A stretch of DNA of 64,000 nucleotides from JAUXJB01 sp965226855. GTDB taxonomy: Bacteria; Myxococcota_A; UBA9160; SZUA-336. Below, one piece after another: positions 9,249-18,785 of this stretch. The notes beneath the pieces were generated by a model, which searched no databases, was not told where the DNA came from, and saw only the letters and a list, made by a program, of their open reading frames with translations. The stretch is taken from positions 124,001-188,000 of the forward strand of contig CBDDEE010000027.1 in the NCBI GenBank assembly GCA_965226855.1. The letters are read 5' to 3'. Position numbers and translations under genes: made by a program. Position 1 is the first letter of the stretch. The number at the start of each line of letters is the position of its first letter.

Positions 9249-9635
9249 TTTCTCTTTCCTCGCTATCGCAGCAACGCTTCTTTAGGGGAACGGCATGCTC
9301 GGCTGGTCGCTGTCGGGTGGACGCGCACACGTGGAGATGGCGCACGACCAGGACGTACCGATGGCGGAGCACCCGTGGGTCGGGCGGGCCAAGCGCAGAA
9401 CCCGTCGGCCAGATCGTGGGCCAGCTTAGCCAAGTCCCGCGTTCGCACCAGCTGATCTACCAGCTGGTCGAGGAGTACGTGGATGCAGCGGCGCGACTCC
9501 ACGAGCTGACGTTGGCAAGCGAGGACTAGCGTTGCAACCGTGAGCGACCTCACCGTCGACTTCTACTGAGATGTGGGACGCATCAACACCTACTTCGCGC
9601 GGCTGGATCCGCGCTAGGTTAGAGCCTTGACTTTG
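9249..9635. other. Gene debris without a complete gene
   Basis: Two short plus-strand reading stretches look protein-like: one ending LIYQLVEEYVDAAARLHELT at about 9529 and one at 9541-9619 (DLTVDFY-stop-DVGRINTYFARLDPR), broken by a TGA where Trp is likely. I recognise neither family. Confidence 0.35.
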
Positions 9636-9770
9636 CTAGCGGGCGTTAGCAGCTAGGAACGCCAGCATCACGCCCTCAACCGTATCCGAAACACCCGGTA
9701 CGAATAATATCGTCAGCGAAACTACCAGCGAAATGGCCACGCACGTGATCAGGTACGTATTGATTTTCAT
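9636..9770 (-). CDS. 44-residue membrane peptide
   Basis: A small ORF, MKINTYLITCVAISLVVSLT onward, with one or two hydrophobic helices and a charged end. Its ATG directly follows the TAG of the upstream 182-residue gene (TAGATG), so the two are translationally coupled. Function unknown; possibly a small partner of the upstream membrane-anchored protein. Confidence 0.5.
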   Translation of the reverse strand: MKINTYLITCVAISLVVSLTILFVPGVSDTVEGVMLAFLAANAR

Positions 9771-10319
9771 CTAATCATCCCCCCTCGGCGCCATCTCGAA
9801 GATCCAGGTATCCCCGGCTTCGACTAACGCCCGCCCGGCTTGAATCGCCTCTGGTGTCGCGCGGCCGCCATACTTCGTTGCCAACTTTGCAGCAATTCCG
9901 TCGAGCACGGGACCTTCTTTGATTCGAACCAACTGTCGCTCGTAGCGTGTGCCGTTGAGGCGTACGACGGCCAGGCCGTTGCCTTCGTCAGCCTGAAACG
10001 CCCAGTCCTTCCAGATCCTGCCAAGCATCGAACGCATGTAGCCGGACGGTACGTAGACCTTGCCGTCGCTTTCCATGACGAAAACACGACGCGAGCTGAG
10101 CGGATCGAGAAGTTGTAACTCGACGATCTGCACATCGTCCGTGAAACTCCAGTCCGGTTCCGGCCCGATGTAGAGTTCGCCTGATACCAGTTCGCCGCCG
10201 GGAAACAGGATTGACGGGCCATCGGCGTTGCGATTGTCGAAGCTCAAGGTCGCTATCGCGACCGCGGGAATCAGTATGAGTATCCCCAGTACCTGGAGAG
10301 CGATCTTGATTCCTTTCAT
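9771..10319 (-). CDS. Membrane-anchored protein of an uncharacterised split-barrel-like family
   Basis: 182 residues. An N-terminal membrane helix (IALQVLGILILIPAVAIATL) is followed by PDWSFTDDVQIVELQLLDP, a strand with VFVMESDGKVYVPSGYMR, and DEGNGLAVVRLNGTRYERQL. The DWSF-D--EIQLET pattern recurs in the truncated gene at 17411-17626. The layout (strand pairs, then an RxxGxxYERxAVR-type segment) resembles the FMN-binding split barrel used by nitroreductase-like and pyridoxamine-oxidase-like proteins, but I cannot assign a cofactor. It heads a two-gene operon with the 44-residue peptide. Confidence 0.55.
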   Translation of the reverse strand: MKGIKIALQVLGILILIPAVAIATLSFDNRNADGPSILFPGGELVSGELYIGPEPDWSFTDDVQIVELQLLDPLSSRRVFVMESDGKVYVPSGYMRSMLGRIWKDWAFQADEGNGLAVVRLNGTRYERQLVRIKEGPVLDGIAAKLATKYGGRATPEAIQAGRALVEAGDTWIFEMAPRGDD

Positions 10320-10389
10320 TCGCCCTCCCCGAAAGTTATAAGAGACAACTACACGTCAATCCTACAAGAGTTCCGATCGCGCAGCCATG

Positions 10390-10600
10390 GGTCGATGGAC
10401 ACCGCGATCGGTACAGGCTTTTGATCCGAGCTTGCACCCGCACGACGTCTCCAACTCCCGTCATGTGGATCCGCGAGAGCTCGCGCAGGCCCGTGAACTC
10501 TCGCGGGGCCTTGAAGACCACGTCCTTGCTGCGCTCTTCGGAGCGACCGCCCGCGAGCGCGCCCGCCAGGAACCGGTGCACCTCGATCGGGCGCGCCGAC
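10390..10600 (-). pseudogene. IS110-family-like transposase fragment
   Basis: The minus strand reads EVHRFLAGALAGGRSEERSK, then VVFKAPREFTGLRELSR and VVRVQARIKSLYRSR, which resembles the middle of IS110-type transposases (a KAPxEFxxLRxL segment followed by a V-R-Q-R-IK-L-RSRG helix). There is no start, no catalytic DEDD residues and no end, so only a remnant is left. The identification rests on these short similarities. Confidence 0.4.
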
Positions 10601-10923
10601 GCCGGAGTTCAAGGTGGTGTCCCCGTGAGCGGACGCCGCCGGGGCGCGACTGATTGCGAACGAACTTCCAAAGAAGAAGCTATTCGGTGACAGATGACGG
10701 ATGGCGACGGATAGTCCTTACCCCTTACAAACTCAAAACAACGATCCTCTTAAGAGAGAGGTAGGGAATATGCGTCGGTATGTGTCAGCCTAGTGGCCCC
10801 GGTTTGCTCGTCGCGGGGGGGTGTACCGCAGCCACCGTGCATGAGAAGATGGCAGAGCGCACGGTATAGGCCTCCTCCAGCTTCTTCGGGTGTGCTCTGT
10901 GCCTGCGTCTGGGAGGCGCGTCC
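10601..10923. other. Intergenic stretch without a supported gene
   Basis: No gene or RNA recognised. An AT-richer part (10690-10770) may hold the promoter of the propeller gene. The 65 bp before ATG 10924 carry no obvious ribosome site except GGGAGG at 10910. Confidence 0.35.
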
Positions 10924-12261
10924 ATGTTGAAGGCGAAGCGTGCCGCGGCGATGATGGTCTGGCTGACAGGCGCGGGTGGGGCGGCACTCCCCGCCGTGCC
11001 CTGCGGCGCAACGTCAGTCGAGGAGACGGCCAAGCTCACCGCCTCCGATGGCCCGGACGGGCACCAGTTCGGTATCTCGGTCTCGGTCGCCGGCGACACG
11101 GCCGTGGTCGGAGCTAATGGTGACGACGACGCCGGGACGGCCTCGGGGTCGGCCTATACTTTCAGATACAACGGAGCGGCCTGGGTCGAGGAGGCGAAGC
11201 TCACCGCCTCCGACGCCGCGGCGGGGGACGGGTTCGGTATCTCGGTCTCGGTCGCCGGCGACACGGCCGTGGTCGGAGCCCGGTTCGACGACGACGCCGG
11301 GATTGCCTCGGGGTCGGCCTATGTTTTCAGATACAACGGAGCGGCCTGGGTCGAGGAGGCGAAGCTCACCGCCTCCGACGCCGCGGCGGGGGACGGGTTC
11401 GGCGCCAGCGTCGCGGTCGCCGACGACATCGTCGTGGTTGGGGCCGGGAGCAACACCGATGCCGGGACCCGCTCCGGGTCTGCGTACGTCTTCCGCTACA
11501 ACGGAGCGGCCTGGGTCGAGGAGGCGAAGCTCACCGCCTCCGACGCCGCGGCGGAAGACCTGTTCGGCGTCTCAGTCGCGGTCGCCGACAAGACGGCCGT
11601 GGTCGGGGCCTTTGGTAACGACGATAACGGGAGCTTATCCGGGTCGGCGTACATCTTCCGCTACAACGGAGCGGCCTGGGTCGAGGAGGCGAAGCTCACC
11701 GCCTCCGACGCCGCGGCGGGGGACCATTTCGGCATCTCAGTCGCGGTCGCCGCGCTCAACGTCCTGACGGGCGCCGGCGAGACGGCCGTGGTCGGGGCCT
11801 TTGGTGACGACGATAGCGGGAGCGTCTCCGGGTCGGCGTACATCTTCCGCTACAATGGAGCGGCCTGGGTCGAGGAGGCGAAGCTCACCGCCTCCGACGC
11901 CGCGGCGGAAGACCAGTTCGGCGTCTCAGTCGCGGTCGCCGACGAGACGGCCGTGGTCGGGGCCGATCTTGACGACGATAACGGGAGCTTCTCCGGGTCG
12001 GCGTACATCTTCCGCTACAACGGAGCGGCCTGGGTCGAGGAGGCGAAGCTCACCGCCTCCGACGCCGCGGCGGGGGACCAGTTCGGCGTCTCAGTCGCGG
12101 TCTCCGGCGACACGACCCTGGTCGGAGCCTTTTTAGCCGAAGACAACGGAAGGGGGTCGGCCTACGTGTTCGTCCCCGATCCCGCGACGCTGGCGCTGCA
12201 GCTTGCCGCAATGGCGACCCTGGCCGCCCTCGCGAGGCGCACCCGCCGGCACCCGAGGTGA
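10924..12261 (+). CDS. FG-GAP beta-propeller protein with a PEP-CTERM-like tail
   Basis: 445 residues. A signal peptide is followed by seven repeats of about 55 residues, each reading roughly D--FG-SV-VA-DTAVVGA---DD--G--SGSAY-FRYNGAAW and ending VEEAKLTASDAAA; these are FG-GAP (integrin-type) blades, and seven would close one propeller. Blade 5 carries an extra loop (ALNVLTGAGE). The tail VPDPATLALQLAAMATLAAL then Ala-Arg-Arg-rich residues has the motif-helix-basic order of exosortase substrates, with VPDP for PEP. It is probably exported and sorted to the surface. No exosortase gene is in the window. Confidence 0.75.
   Translation: MLKAKRAAAMMVWLTGAGGAALPAVPCGATSVEETAKLTASDGPDGHQFGISVSVAGDTAVVGANGDDDAGTASGSAYTFRYNGAAWVEEAKLTASDAAAGDGFGISVSVAGDTAVVGARFDDDAGIASGSAYVFRYNGAAWVEEAKLTASDAAAGDGFGASVAVADDIVVVGAGSNTDAGTRSGSAYVFRYNGAAWVEEAKLTASDAAAEDLFGVSVAVADKTAVVGAFGNDDNGSLSGSAYIFRYNGAAWVEEAKLTASDAAAGDHFGISVAVAALNVLTGAGETAVVGAFGDDDSGSVSGSAYIFRYNGAAWVEEAKLTASDAAAEDQFGVSVAVADETAVVGADLDDDNGSFSGSAYIFRYNGAAWVEEAKLTASDAAAGDQFGVSVAVSGDTTLVGAFLAEDNGRGSAYVFVPDPATLALQLAAMATLAALARRTRRHPR
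11020..12175 (+). repeat. Seven in-frame tandem DNA repeats of about 165 bp
   Basis: The linker CGGAGCGGCCTGGGTCGAGG (and following bases) recurs almost unchanged at about 11172, 11337, 11500, 11668, 11856 and 12021. Units are mostly 162-170 bp; one is 188 bp because of an inserted loop. Identity at DNA level, including synonymous sites, points to recent amplification or gene conversion within the gene. Confidence 0.8.
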
Positions 12262-12421
12262 CACCGCCGCCGTTGGTGAACCGGGTGTCTCCGATCGTGG
12301 ACGTAATGACGGTGGCCGGATCGATCTCGTCCCACTGAGCGCAGTCACTCCACTCAACCAGAATCTCGCAAGCCTCCCCCGAAAACGCGACTACGCCGAC
12401 AAACTCTGACGTCCTCTCCGA

Positions 12422-13804
12422 ATGAGCCCTTTCACTTCCGTCGAACAGTTTCTCGTTCAAGCCGCGGATTTTCTCTGGTCCTATCTTCTCTATTTGTTGA
12501 TCGGGGGTGGAGCGGGGCTTCTGCTCTACTCCCGCTTCATACCTTTCCGGTATCTGAAACACGCGATCGATGTCCTACGGGGCCAGTACGACGACCCGGA
12601 CGAGCCCGGCGACATCACGCATTTTCAAGCGCTGGTCAGCGCGCTGTCCGCGACGATTGGCGTCGGCAACATCTCCGGCGTCGCGGTGTCGATCACCATC
12701 GGCGGCCCCGGCGCGATCTTTTGGATGTGGGTGAGTGGCTTTTTCGGCATTGCGACCAAGTTCTTTACCTGCACGCTCGCCGTCATGTATCGAGGGCGGG
12801 ACAGCTTGGGCCACGTTCAGGGAGGCCCGATGTACGTCATCACCGAGGCGCTCGGTCCTCTGTTTCGTCCGTTGGCGTACCTGTTTGCCGTTGCCGGCGC
12901 CATCGGCTGCCTGCCGCTGCTCAATCCCAATCAACTGGTCCAAGCCGTGCGCGATGTCGTATTCGTCGCCAACGGATGGGTGGGGACGGAGCACCTTTGG
13001 TTCGACTTCACCGCCGGTGTCATCCTCGCCGTCCTGTCCGGGCTGGTGATCTTCGGCGGTATCACGCGGATCGCGGAGGTAGCCACCAAGCTCGTGCCGG
13101 CGATGGTCATCCTCTACGTGATCTCTACCCTCTGGATCATTCTCGTCAATTGGGATCGAGTTCCGGCTTATCTCGCGCTCATCGTCAACGATGCCTTTAC
13201 CGGCGACGCGGTGGTGGGCGGCGCCGTTGGAACGGTGATCGTCACTGGCATCCGCCGAGCTGCCTTTTCGAACGAAGCGGGGTTGGGAACGGCGCCGCTC
13301 GCGCACGGAGCCGCCAAGACGACGGAGCCCATCCGCGAGGGCTTCGTTGCCATGACCGGTCCGGTCATCGACACCATGGTCGTCTGTACCTGTACGGCGT
13401 TGGTGATTCTGGTGACCGGAGTCTGGCAAACGACTTCGGATAACGGCGTGACGCTGACGGCGAACGCGTTCGAAGCAACGATGCCTGGCTTTGGCGCATA
13501 TTTGCTGGTCCTCTGTGTGGTCTGCTTCAGCATTACCAGCCTATTCACCTATTCGTATTATGGCGCCAAGTGCTTCGCTTTTCTTTTCGGGGCCGAGCAC
13601 CAACAGAAGTACAACTACGCCTATGTCGCGTTTATCGTCCTGGCCTGTGTGTCCTCGATTGACGCAGTCATCAGTTTCGCCGACGGACTCTTTGCCATCA
13701 TGGCGATCCCCACCATGGTCTCCGCTTTGATTTTGGCGCCGCGGGTGATGGAAGCTCTCCGGGACTACGTGGACCGCAACCAAGAGATCCGCCGGGTGTT
13801 GTAG
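12422..13804 (+). CDS. AGCS-family sodium:alanine/glycine symporter
   Basis: 460 residues with about ten to eleven membrane helices. Family signatures are clear: LSATIGVGNISGVA, GGPGAIFWMW, HVQGGPMYVI and TGIRRAAFSNEAGLGTAP followed by AHGAAKT. Members import alanine or glycine with sodium across the inner membrane. Length is normal and no break is seen. The gene stands alone, with about 200 bp on either side and no shared direction of function with the propeller gene upstream. Confidence 0.92.
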   Translation: MSPFTSVEQFLVQAADFLWSYLLYLLIGGGAGLLLYSRFIPFRYLKHAIDVLRGQYDDPDEPGDITHFQALVSALSATIGVGNISGVAVSITIGGPGAIFWMWVSGFFGIATKFFTCTLAVMYRGRDSLGHVQGGPMYVITEALGPLFRPLAYLFAVAGAIGCLPLLNPNQLVQAVRDVVFVANGWVGTEHLWFDFTAGVILAVLSGLVIFGGITRIAEVATKLVPAMVILYVISTLWIILVNWDRVPAYLALIVNDAFTGDAVVGGAVGTVIVTGIRRAAFSNEAGLGTAPLAHGAAKTTEPIREGFVAMTGPVIDTMVVCTCTALVILVTGVWQTTSDNGVTLTANAFEATMPGFGAYLLVLCVVCFSITSLFTYSYYGAKCFAFLFGAEHQQKYNYAYVAFIVLACVSSIDAVISFADGLFAIMAIPTMVSALILAPRVMEALRDYVDRNQEIRRVL

Positions 13805-13999
13805 GTCTTCAAAGTAATCGGGACAACTGGGTTCATTTCGTGAGAGACAGTTCCCTGTCCCTCATTGCGGTATGCTGCTCTTCCAAGGTTCTCTCGTCTT
13901 TCCCGTTCTTCCCACAGGGAGCGTGAGCCTGTGCGGACCGCAGGTCTCGCCGCAGGTCTCCGTTCCCCGTTACGAAACTCTCTCGTCTATACTGGCCCC

Positions 14000-16694
14000 G
14001 TGCAACGCTCACGCGCCCTGATCCTCTTCGGCATCCTCGCTCTGATCACCGTCGTGCCCGCGCTGATCAAGTTCTATACGGACTGGATCTGGTTCGCGCA
14101 GGTCGGCTATCTGGAGGTGTTCCTGCGCTCGATCACGGCGCGGCTCGCGCTCGGGTCGATCGTGTTCGTGCTGGCGTTCGGCGTTCTCGCCGCCAACTTC
14201 TACCTGGCGCAGGGGGCGCTGCGGCGGCGCGAGTTCCGGATCATGGGCGAGGCTGGGCCGCGCATCGTCTCGGTCGACCTGACCCGGATCAAGGCGTTCG
14301 TCTACCTCGGCGCGGGGGTGCTCGCATTCCTGATCGCCCTCTACGCCTCGTCGCAGTGGGAGACCTGGCTGCTATGGCGCCACGCCGTGCCGTTCGGGTC
14401 GACCGATCCGATCCTGGGGAACGACACCGCCTTCTACATCTTTCAGCTGCCGTTCTACCAGTTCGTTCAGGGCCTGGCGCTGGTCACGGTCCTCCTCGCG
14501 GCAGCGGGCGTAGCGGGTGCCCACGGCGCGTCGGGGAACCTCTCGTTCGACGCGGCCCGCGGGGTCGTGGCGACCCGCATCGTCACACGTCACCTGTCCG
14601 TGCTGGGGGCCCTGGTCCTGCTGCTGCTGGCGGTGGGGACCTACCTCCGGATCCCCGAGCTCCTGACCACGGACTCCGGAACCGTCTTCGGCGCCTCGTA
14701 CGCGGACGTCCACGCGCGCATGCCGGCCCTGCGACTCCTCATTGCCGCCTGCCTGATTGGGGCGGCGCTGGCCCTCTTTCAGGTGCGGCTCCAGCGTCTG
14801 TGGCCGGCTGCGGGAGCGGCGGGCCTCTACCTCGCGGTCGCCTTCGGCGGGGCCGCGTACTCGGCCGTCATCCAGCGCTTCGTGGTCGCCCCGAACGAGC
14901 AGGTTCGCGAGACCCCCTACATCATCCACAACATCGCCATGACGCGAGACGCGTTCGGGCTGGACGGCGTGGTCGAGCGGCCGCTCTCGGGGGAGGCGCG
15001 TCTGACGCTCGACGACCTCGAGAACAACCGGGCGACCCTCGACAACGTGCCGCTCTGGAACGACCAGCCGCTGCTCGACACGTTCGGGCAGATCCAGGAG
15101 ATCCGCACGTACTACGACTTCGTGTCGGTCGACAATGACCGGTACACGATCGATGGCGAGTACCGCCAGATCATGCTGTCAGCGCGGGAGCTCAACTCGG
15201 AGAGCCTGCCGAGCCGCTCCTGGATCAACGAACGGCTCACCTTCACCCACGGCTACGGGCTGACCCTCGGGCCCGTGAATCAGGTCACGCCCGAGGGGCT
15301 GCCCGTCCTGTTCATCAAGGACCTGCCGCCCAAGTCCGTGGTCGGCCTGGAGATCACGCAGCCCGCGGTGTACTACGGCGAGCTCTCGAGCGATCACGTC
15401 TTCGTCAACACCAAGACCGAGGAGTTCGACTACCCCGAGGGTGAGGACAACAAGTTCACGCGGTACGAGGGCGACGGGGGCGTCGTCTTGGGTGGGCTCT
15501 TCCGGCGGCTGATGTTCGCGATCCGGTTCCGGTCCACAGACACGCTCTTCTCGCCAAACCTCACGCCGGAGACGCGCGTGATGCTGTATCGCCGGATCTC
15601 GGAGCGCGTGCGGCGGATCGCCCCCTTCCTGACCTACGATCCGGACCCCTACCTGGCGATCTCCGGAGGCGGTCTGGTCTGGATCCAGGACGCCTACACC
15701 ACCAGCGGCAGCTACCCCTACTCGACCCCCGCCGCGAACGATCTCAACTACATCCGCAACTCCGTGAAGGTCACCATCAACGCCTACGACGGGAGGACGA
15801 CGTTCCACCTGCTGGACCCCGACGGACCCGATCGCGGCGACACTCGATCGCGTCTTCCCGGGCCTCTTCACACCGCTCGGGGAGATGGCGGACGACCTGC
15901 GCACGCGCCTGCGCTACCCGCCCGGCATCTTCGGGATTCAGGCGGCGGTGTTCTCGACGTTCCACATGACGAACCCCGCGGTCTTCTACAACCGTGAGGA
16001 CCAGTGGGACATCCCGTCGATCGATGACGGCCTCGAGTCGCGGCGGATGGAGCCCTACTACACCATCATGAAGCTCCCGGGCGAGTCGGGGGCCGAGTAC
16101 ATCCAGATGCTGCCGTTCACGCCCCGCCAGAAGGAGAACCTGGCCGCGTGGATGGTCGCGCGCAGCGACGGGGAGAACTACGGGCAGCTGGCCGCCTTCC
16201 AGTTCCCGAAGCAGACAGTGGTGTTCGGTCCAAACCAGATCGCGGCCCGCATCAACCAGGACCAGGACATCGCGCCTCAGATCACGCTCTGGAACCAGCA
16301 GGGGTCCGAGGTGATCCAGGGCAACCTCCTCGTCATCCCGATCGAGGAGTCGCTCATCTACATCCGCCCGCTCTACCTGCGGGCGGCCGGGGGGCGCATC
16401 CCCGAGATGAAGCGGGTGATGGTCGCCTACCGGAACCAGATCGTGATGGAGGAGTCGCTCGACCAGGCCCTCGAGCGGCTGTTCCCGAGCGACGGACGGG
16501 CGCTCGTAGCGGCCCGCGAGGAGTTCCGCCCCGATCTGGGGACAGCGGACGGAACCGACCTGGCCGGAGAGGCTCAGCTCCACTACCAGCGGGCCATCCG
16601 AGCGCAGCGCGAGGGCGATTGGGCCCGCTACGGCGAGGAGTTCGAGCGGTTGGGCCAGATCCTGGAGCGCCTCGGCTCCCAGCCGACCGACTAG
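14000..16694 (+). pseudogene. UPF0182 family membrane protein (COG1615) with one frameshift
   Basis: A GTG at 14000 opens about 898 codons. Seven or so N-terminal helices (for example FYTDWIWFAQVGYLEVFLR, the family hallmark FY-D-LWF--LGY-) precede a large extracytoplasmic domain with PLWNDQPLLDTFGQIQEIR and TYYDFVSVDNDRY. The frame breaks near 15829: one extra G in GACGGACCCGATC; removing it gives DPDDPIAATLDRVFPGLFTP and continues through LRYPPGIFGIQ to the stop at 16694. The function of the family is unknown. Only a single base separates it from an intact gene, so a sequencing error is a real alternative. Confidence 0.8.
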
Positions 16695-16695
16695 G

Positions 16696-16992
16696 GTGAA
16701 GTATGCCGCGGTCGGGATCGCGGTGCTGTCTGCGCTCGCGTTCGGCTGGCTCTTCTGCCAGAGCCGTGTCGCGAATCCCCGGGTGGAGCTCGAGCTGCGC
16801 CAGCGCCCCGACGGAGAGCGGGCGCGTCGGGTCATGCTCGTGACGCTGCCCAGCGGGCGGACTCTTCCCGTCAACTACCTGCGCGAGGCCGATAAGGTCT
16901 ACGCGGGCGCGGACGGGCGCTGGTGGAAGGAGCTGCGGGGATCCCCGACTCGAGCCTGTTGCCCGACGGGCATCTATGTAACAACGATGTAG
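16696..16992 (+). pseudogene. Small membrane-anchored protein, 3'-truncated
   Basis: A GTG start directly after the UPF0182 stop gives an N-terminal hydrophobic helix (AAVGIAVLSALAFGWLF) and the strand segment VMLVTLPSGRTLPVNYLREA, then YAGADGRWWKEL. That part resembles the deazaflavin-dependent nitroreductase-like split-barrel proteins, which also have V-Y-A-----WWKNL. After about residue 80 the sequence turns into unrelated DNA leading to the tRNA remnant at 17093. I read it as truncated by integration. Confidence 0.45.
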
Positions 16993-17092
16993 CAGCGGGA
17001 ACGGCACAGCCCGGTTCAAGGCGGGACGGCTGCCGCCCTCCAAGCCCTTGATTTGGCGTCCCATGTCGTCCTGCGGCGTGCCGTCGGGGGCG

Positions 17093-17138
17093 ATTCGTAA
17101 TCAGCAGGTCAGCGGTTCGAGTCCGCTCGTCGGCTCCA
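17093..17138 (+). repeat. tRNA-Thr-type 3' fragment, copy 1 (putative att site)
   Basis: 46 bp with the features of a tRNA 3' half: anticodon-loop sequence TTCGTAA (anticodon CGU, Thr), a T-arm GGTTCGAGTCC, and a CCA end. No 5' half is present, so it cannot be a functional tRNA. A shorter copy lies at 20695-20735. Confidence 0.65.
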
Positions 17139-17357
17139 GCGCTGCCAGGCACTTACGTCGGAGTCGCCCGCCCCTGGGACGCCGGAATGTAGCAACGGGG
17201 AGCCCCTGCCGGCAGTCCCCGAGCCGGTGCTCCGTGACTTCCAAGATGATGAGGTCCGCCGAATTACTTCAGACGCCTCGCACGTGCGCGTATCCTCAAC
17301 CCCGGCCGCACTGGCGTACCACCCGCTTGAAGGCCCCGCGGCCCGGTCCTCAGACCA

Positions 17358-17416
17358 ATCGATAGGACGGGAAGGGCCATTGTCACAACCCGAAAACCCT
17401 CTTAAACTCCCTATCC
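17358..17416. repeat. 59/60-bp dispersed repeat, copy 1
   Basis: Matches 19507-19566 with a single one-base gap. It begins ATCGATAGGACGGGAAGGGC and ends CTTAAACTCCCTATCC, so GATAGG near the left end is inverted as CCTATC near the right end. It cuts off the 3' end of the gene at 17411-17626. Origin unknown. Confidence 0.7.
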
Positions 17417-17626
17417 GCTCGTGACGGAGTGCGGCACGAGATACCAGGTCTTCGTTTCGAGTTGAATCTCTTGAAACGCATCTGAGAACGACCAGTCCGT
17501 GACGGGTGCGGTGACCGCGTCGCCGCTGAGCCACAATCCCGGACGACGATCTTTCGGATCCACGCGACCCGTCCCGACGAGCATGACCAGACACACGAAT
17601 ACCACCTCTAGGGTTCGCTTCTCCAT
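17411..17626 (-). pseudogene. DWSF-family exported protein, truncated
   Basis: 71 residues from an ATG at 17626: a signal or anchor helix (LEVVFVCLVMLVG), then TDWSFSDAFQEIQLETKTWY and LVPHSVTSG. It is a relative of the 182-residue gene at 9771, sharing the DWSF-D--EIQLET element, but it ends inside the repeat at 17358-17416 before the rest of the domain. The repeat or a deletion next to it has therefore removed the C-terminal half. Confidence 0.55.
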
Positions 17627-17780
17627 GATGTCTCCATTTGGATCGTTGTGGATGTTCATGCTGGCTGGGTTCGTGCAACGGATGCGATCTCGACGGCTGC
17701 GTTCAACGCGGATACCGCACCGCAGACGATGATCCGCGCGGGCGGATCGTCGGAGATGCGGTTCGGTTCCCAGGTCTGGT

Positions 17781-18785
17781 TCACGAATCCTCAAGGTTGA
17801 TCTGGCGTCCAGCTTCGGCGGCGATCTCGACGGAGCGCAGTCTCTTTTCGTGATCGTAGATCGAAGACACCAGCATCAATTCATCTGCGCCCGTCTGTTC
17901 GATGAAGTTGGCGATTTCGCGAGTCACGATCTCTGGAGTTCCAACCGCGGAGCAACTTCCGATCTGGGCGAGCATCGCCCGCTCTCGGGGACTCATCTGG
18001 CTCTCGAAGTCCTCCACCGGAGGCGGCAGCTGACCTGGCGTTCCCAAGCGCAGATTGATGAACGCCTGCAGCGACGACGATCGCAAGAAAGTCGCTTCTT
18101 CTTCTGTTTCCGCCGCGCAGACGTTGAACCCGAGCATCACATAGGGTTCGCCCAACTGTTCCGAAGGTTCGAAACGTTCTCGATAAACCGCGATCGCGTT
18201 CATCATTTGCGCAGGTGCAAAATGTGACGCGAATGCGTACGGAAGCCCGAGCATCGCCGCCAGCTGGGCTCCGTAGAGGCTCGAACCCAGAATCCAGAGC
18301 GGCACGTTGGTCCCTGAACCCGGAACCGCCGTGACCTTCTGCCCCGGTTCGGCTTCCTTGAAGTAGTGCTGCAGCTCGACCACGTCTCGCGGAAAGTCGT
18401 CGACACTTCCTCCAAGCGTCCGACGTAACGCTCGAGAAGTCAGCGGGTCCGTCCCCGGTGCACGTCCCAACCCGAGATCAATGCGCCCGGGATAGAGGGA
18501 TGCGAGCGTTCCAAACTGTTCTGCGATCACCAAAGGCGAGTGGTTGGGCAACATGATCCCGCCGGCGCCCACCCGGATGCTCGTCGTCCCGCCAGAGATG
18601 TATCCGATCACCACTGACGTCGCCGCACTCGCGATGCCCTTCATGTTGTGGTGTTCCGCGAGCCAATAGCGCTCAAAACCCCATGTCTCTGCGTGTTGCG
18701 CAAGATCGAGAGAGTTGTGAAGGGCATCGGCAGGTGTACTGCCCTGGGCCACTGGAGCGAGGTCGAGGATTGAGAATGGCGTCAT
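17781..18785 (-). CDS. LLM-class flavin-dependent oxidoreductase (YhbW-like)
   Basis: 334 residues covering the whole bacterial-luciferase-like TIM barrel: the start FSILDLAPVAQGSTPADALH, the family box RYWLAEHHNMKGIAS, VGAGGIMLPNHSPLVIAEQF and GRIDLGLGRAPGTDP. This subgroup uses FMN and resembles the alkanal monooxygenase alpha chain, but usually has no proven substrate. No break is seen, unlike most neighbours. It is the largest gene in the islet between the two tRNA-Thr fragments. Confidence 0.88.
   Translation of the reverse strand: MTPFSILDLAPVAQGSTPADALHNSLDLAQHAETWGFERYWLAEHHNMKGIASAATSVVIGYISGGTTSIRVGAGGIMLPNHSPLVIAEQFGTLASLYPGRIDLGLGRAPGTDPLTSRALRRTLGGSVDDFPRDVVELQHYFKEAEPGQKVTAVPGSGTNVPLWILGSSLYGAQLAAMLGLPYAFASHFAPAQMMNAIAVYRERFEPSEQLGEPYVMLGFNVCAAETEEEATFLRSSSLQAFINLRLGTPGQLPPPVEDFESQMSPRERAMLAQIGSCSAVGTPEIVTREIANFIEQTGADELMLVSSIYDHEKRLRSVEIAAEAGRQINLEDS

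Noticed and set aside
11020..12175. CRISPR-like regular repeats
   Set aside because: The period of about 165 bp is in frame with FG-GAP blades and there are no unique spacers. The same holds for the repeats at 23.9-24.9 kb.
16871..17152. Open frames reading ERTRTADLLITN and RIRTYDLRVM next to tRNA fragments
   Set aside because: These are the reverse strand of tRNA 3' ends translated by chance, a well-known annotation artefact.
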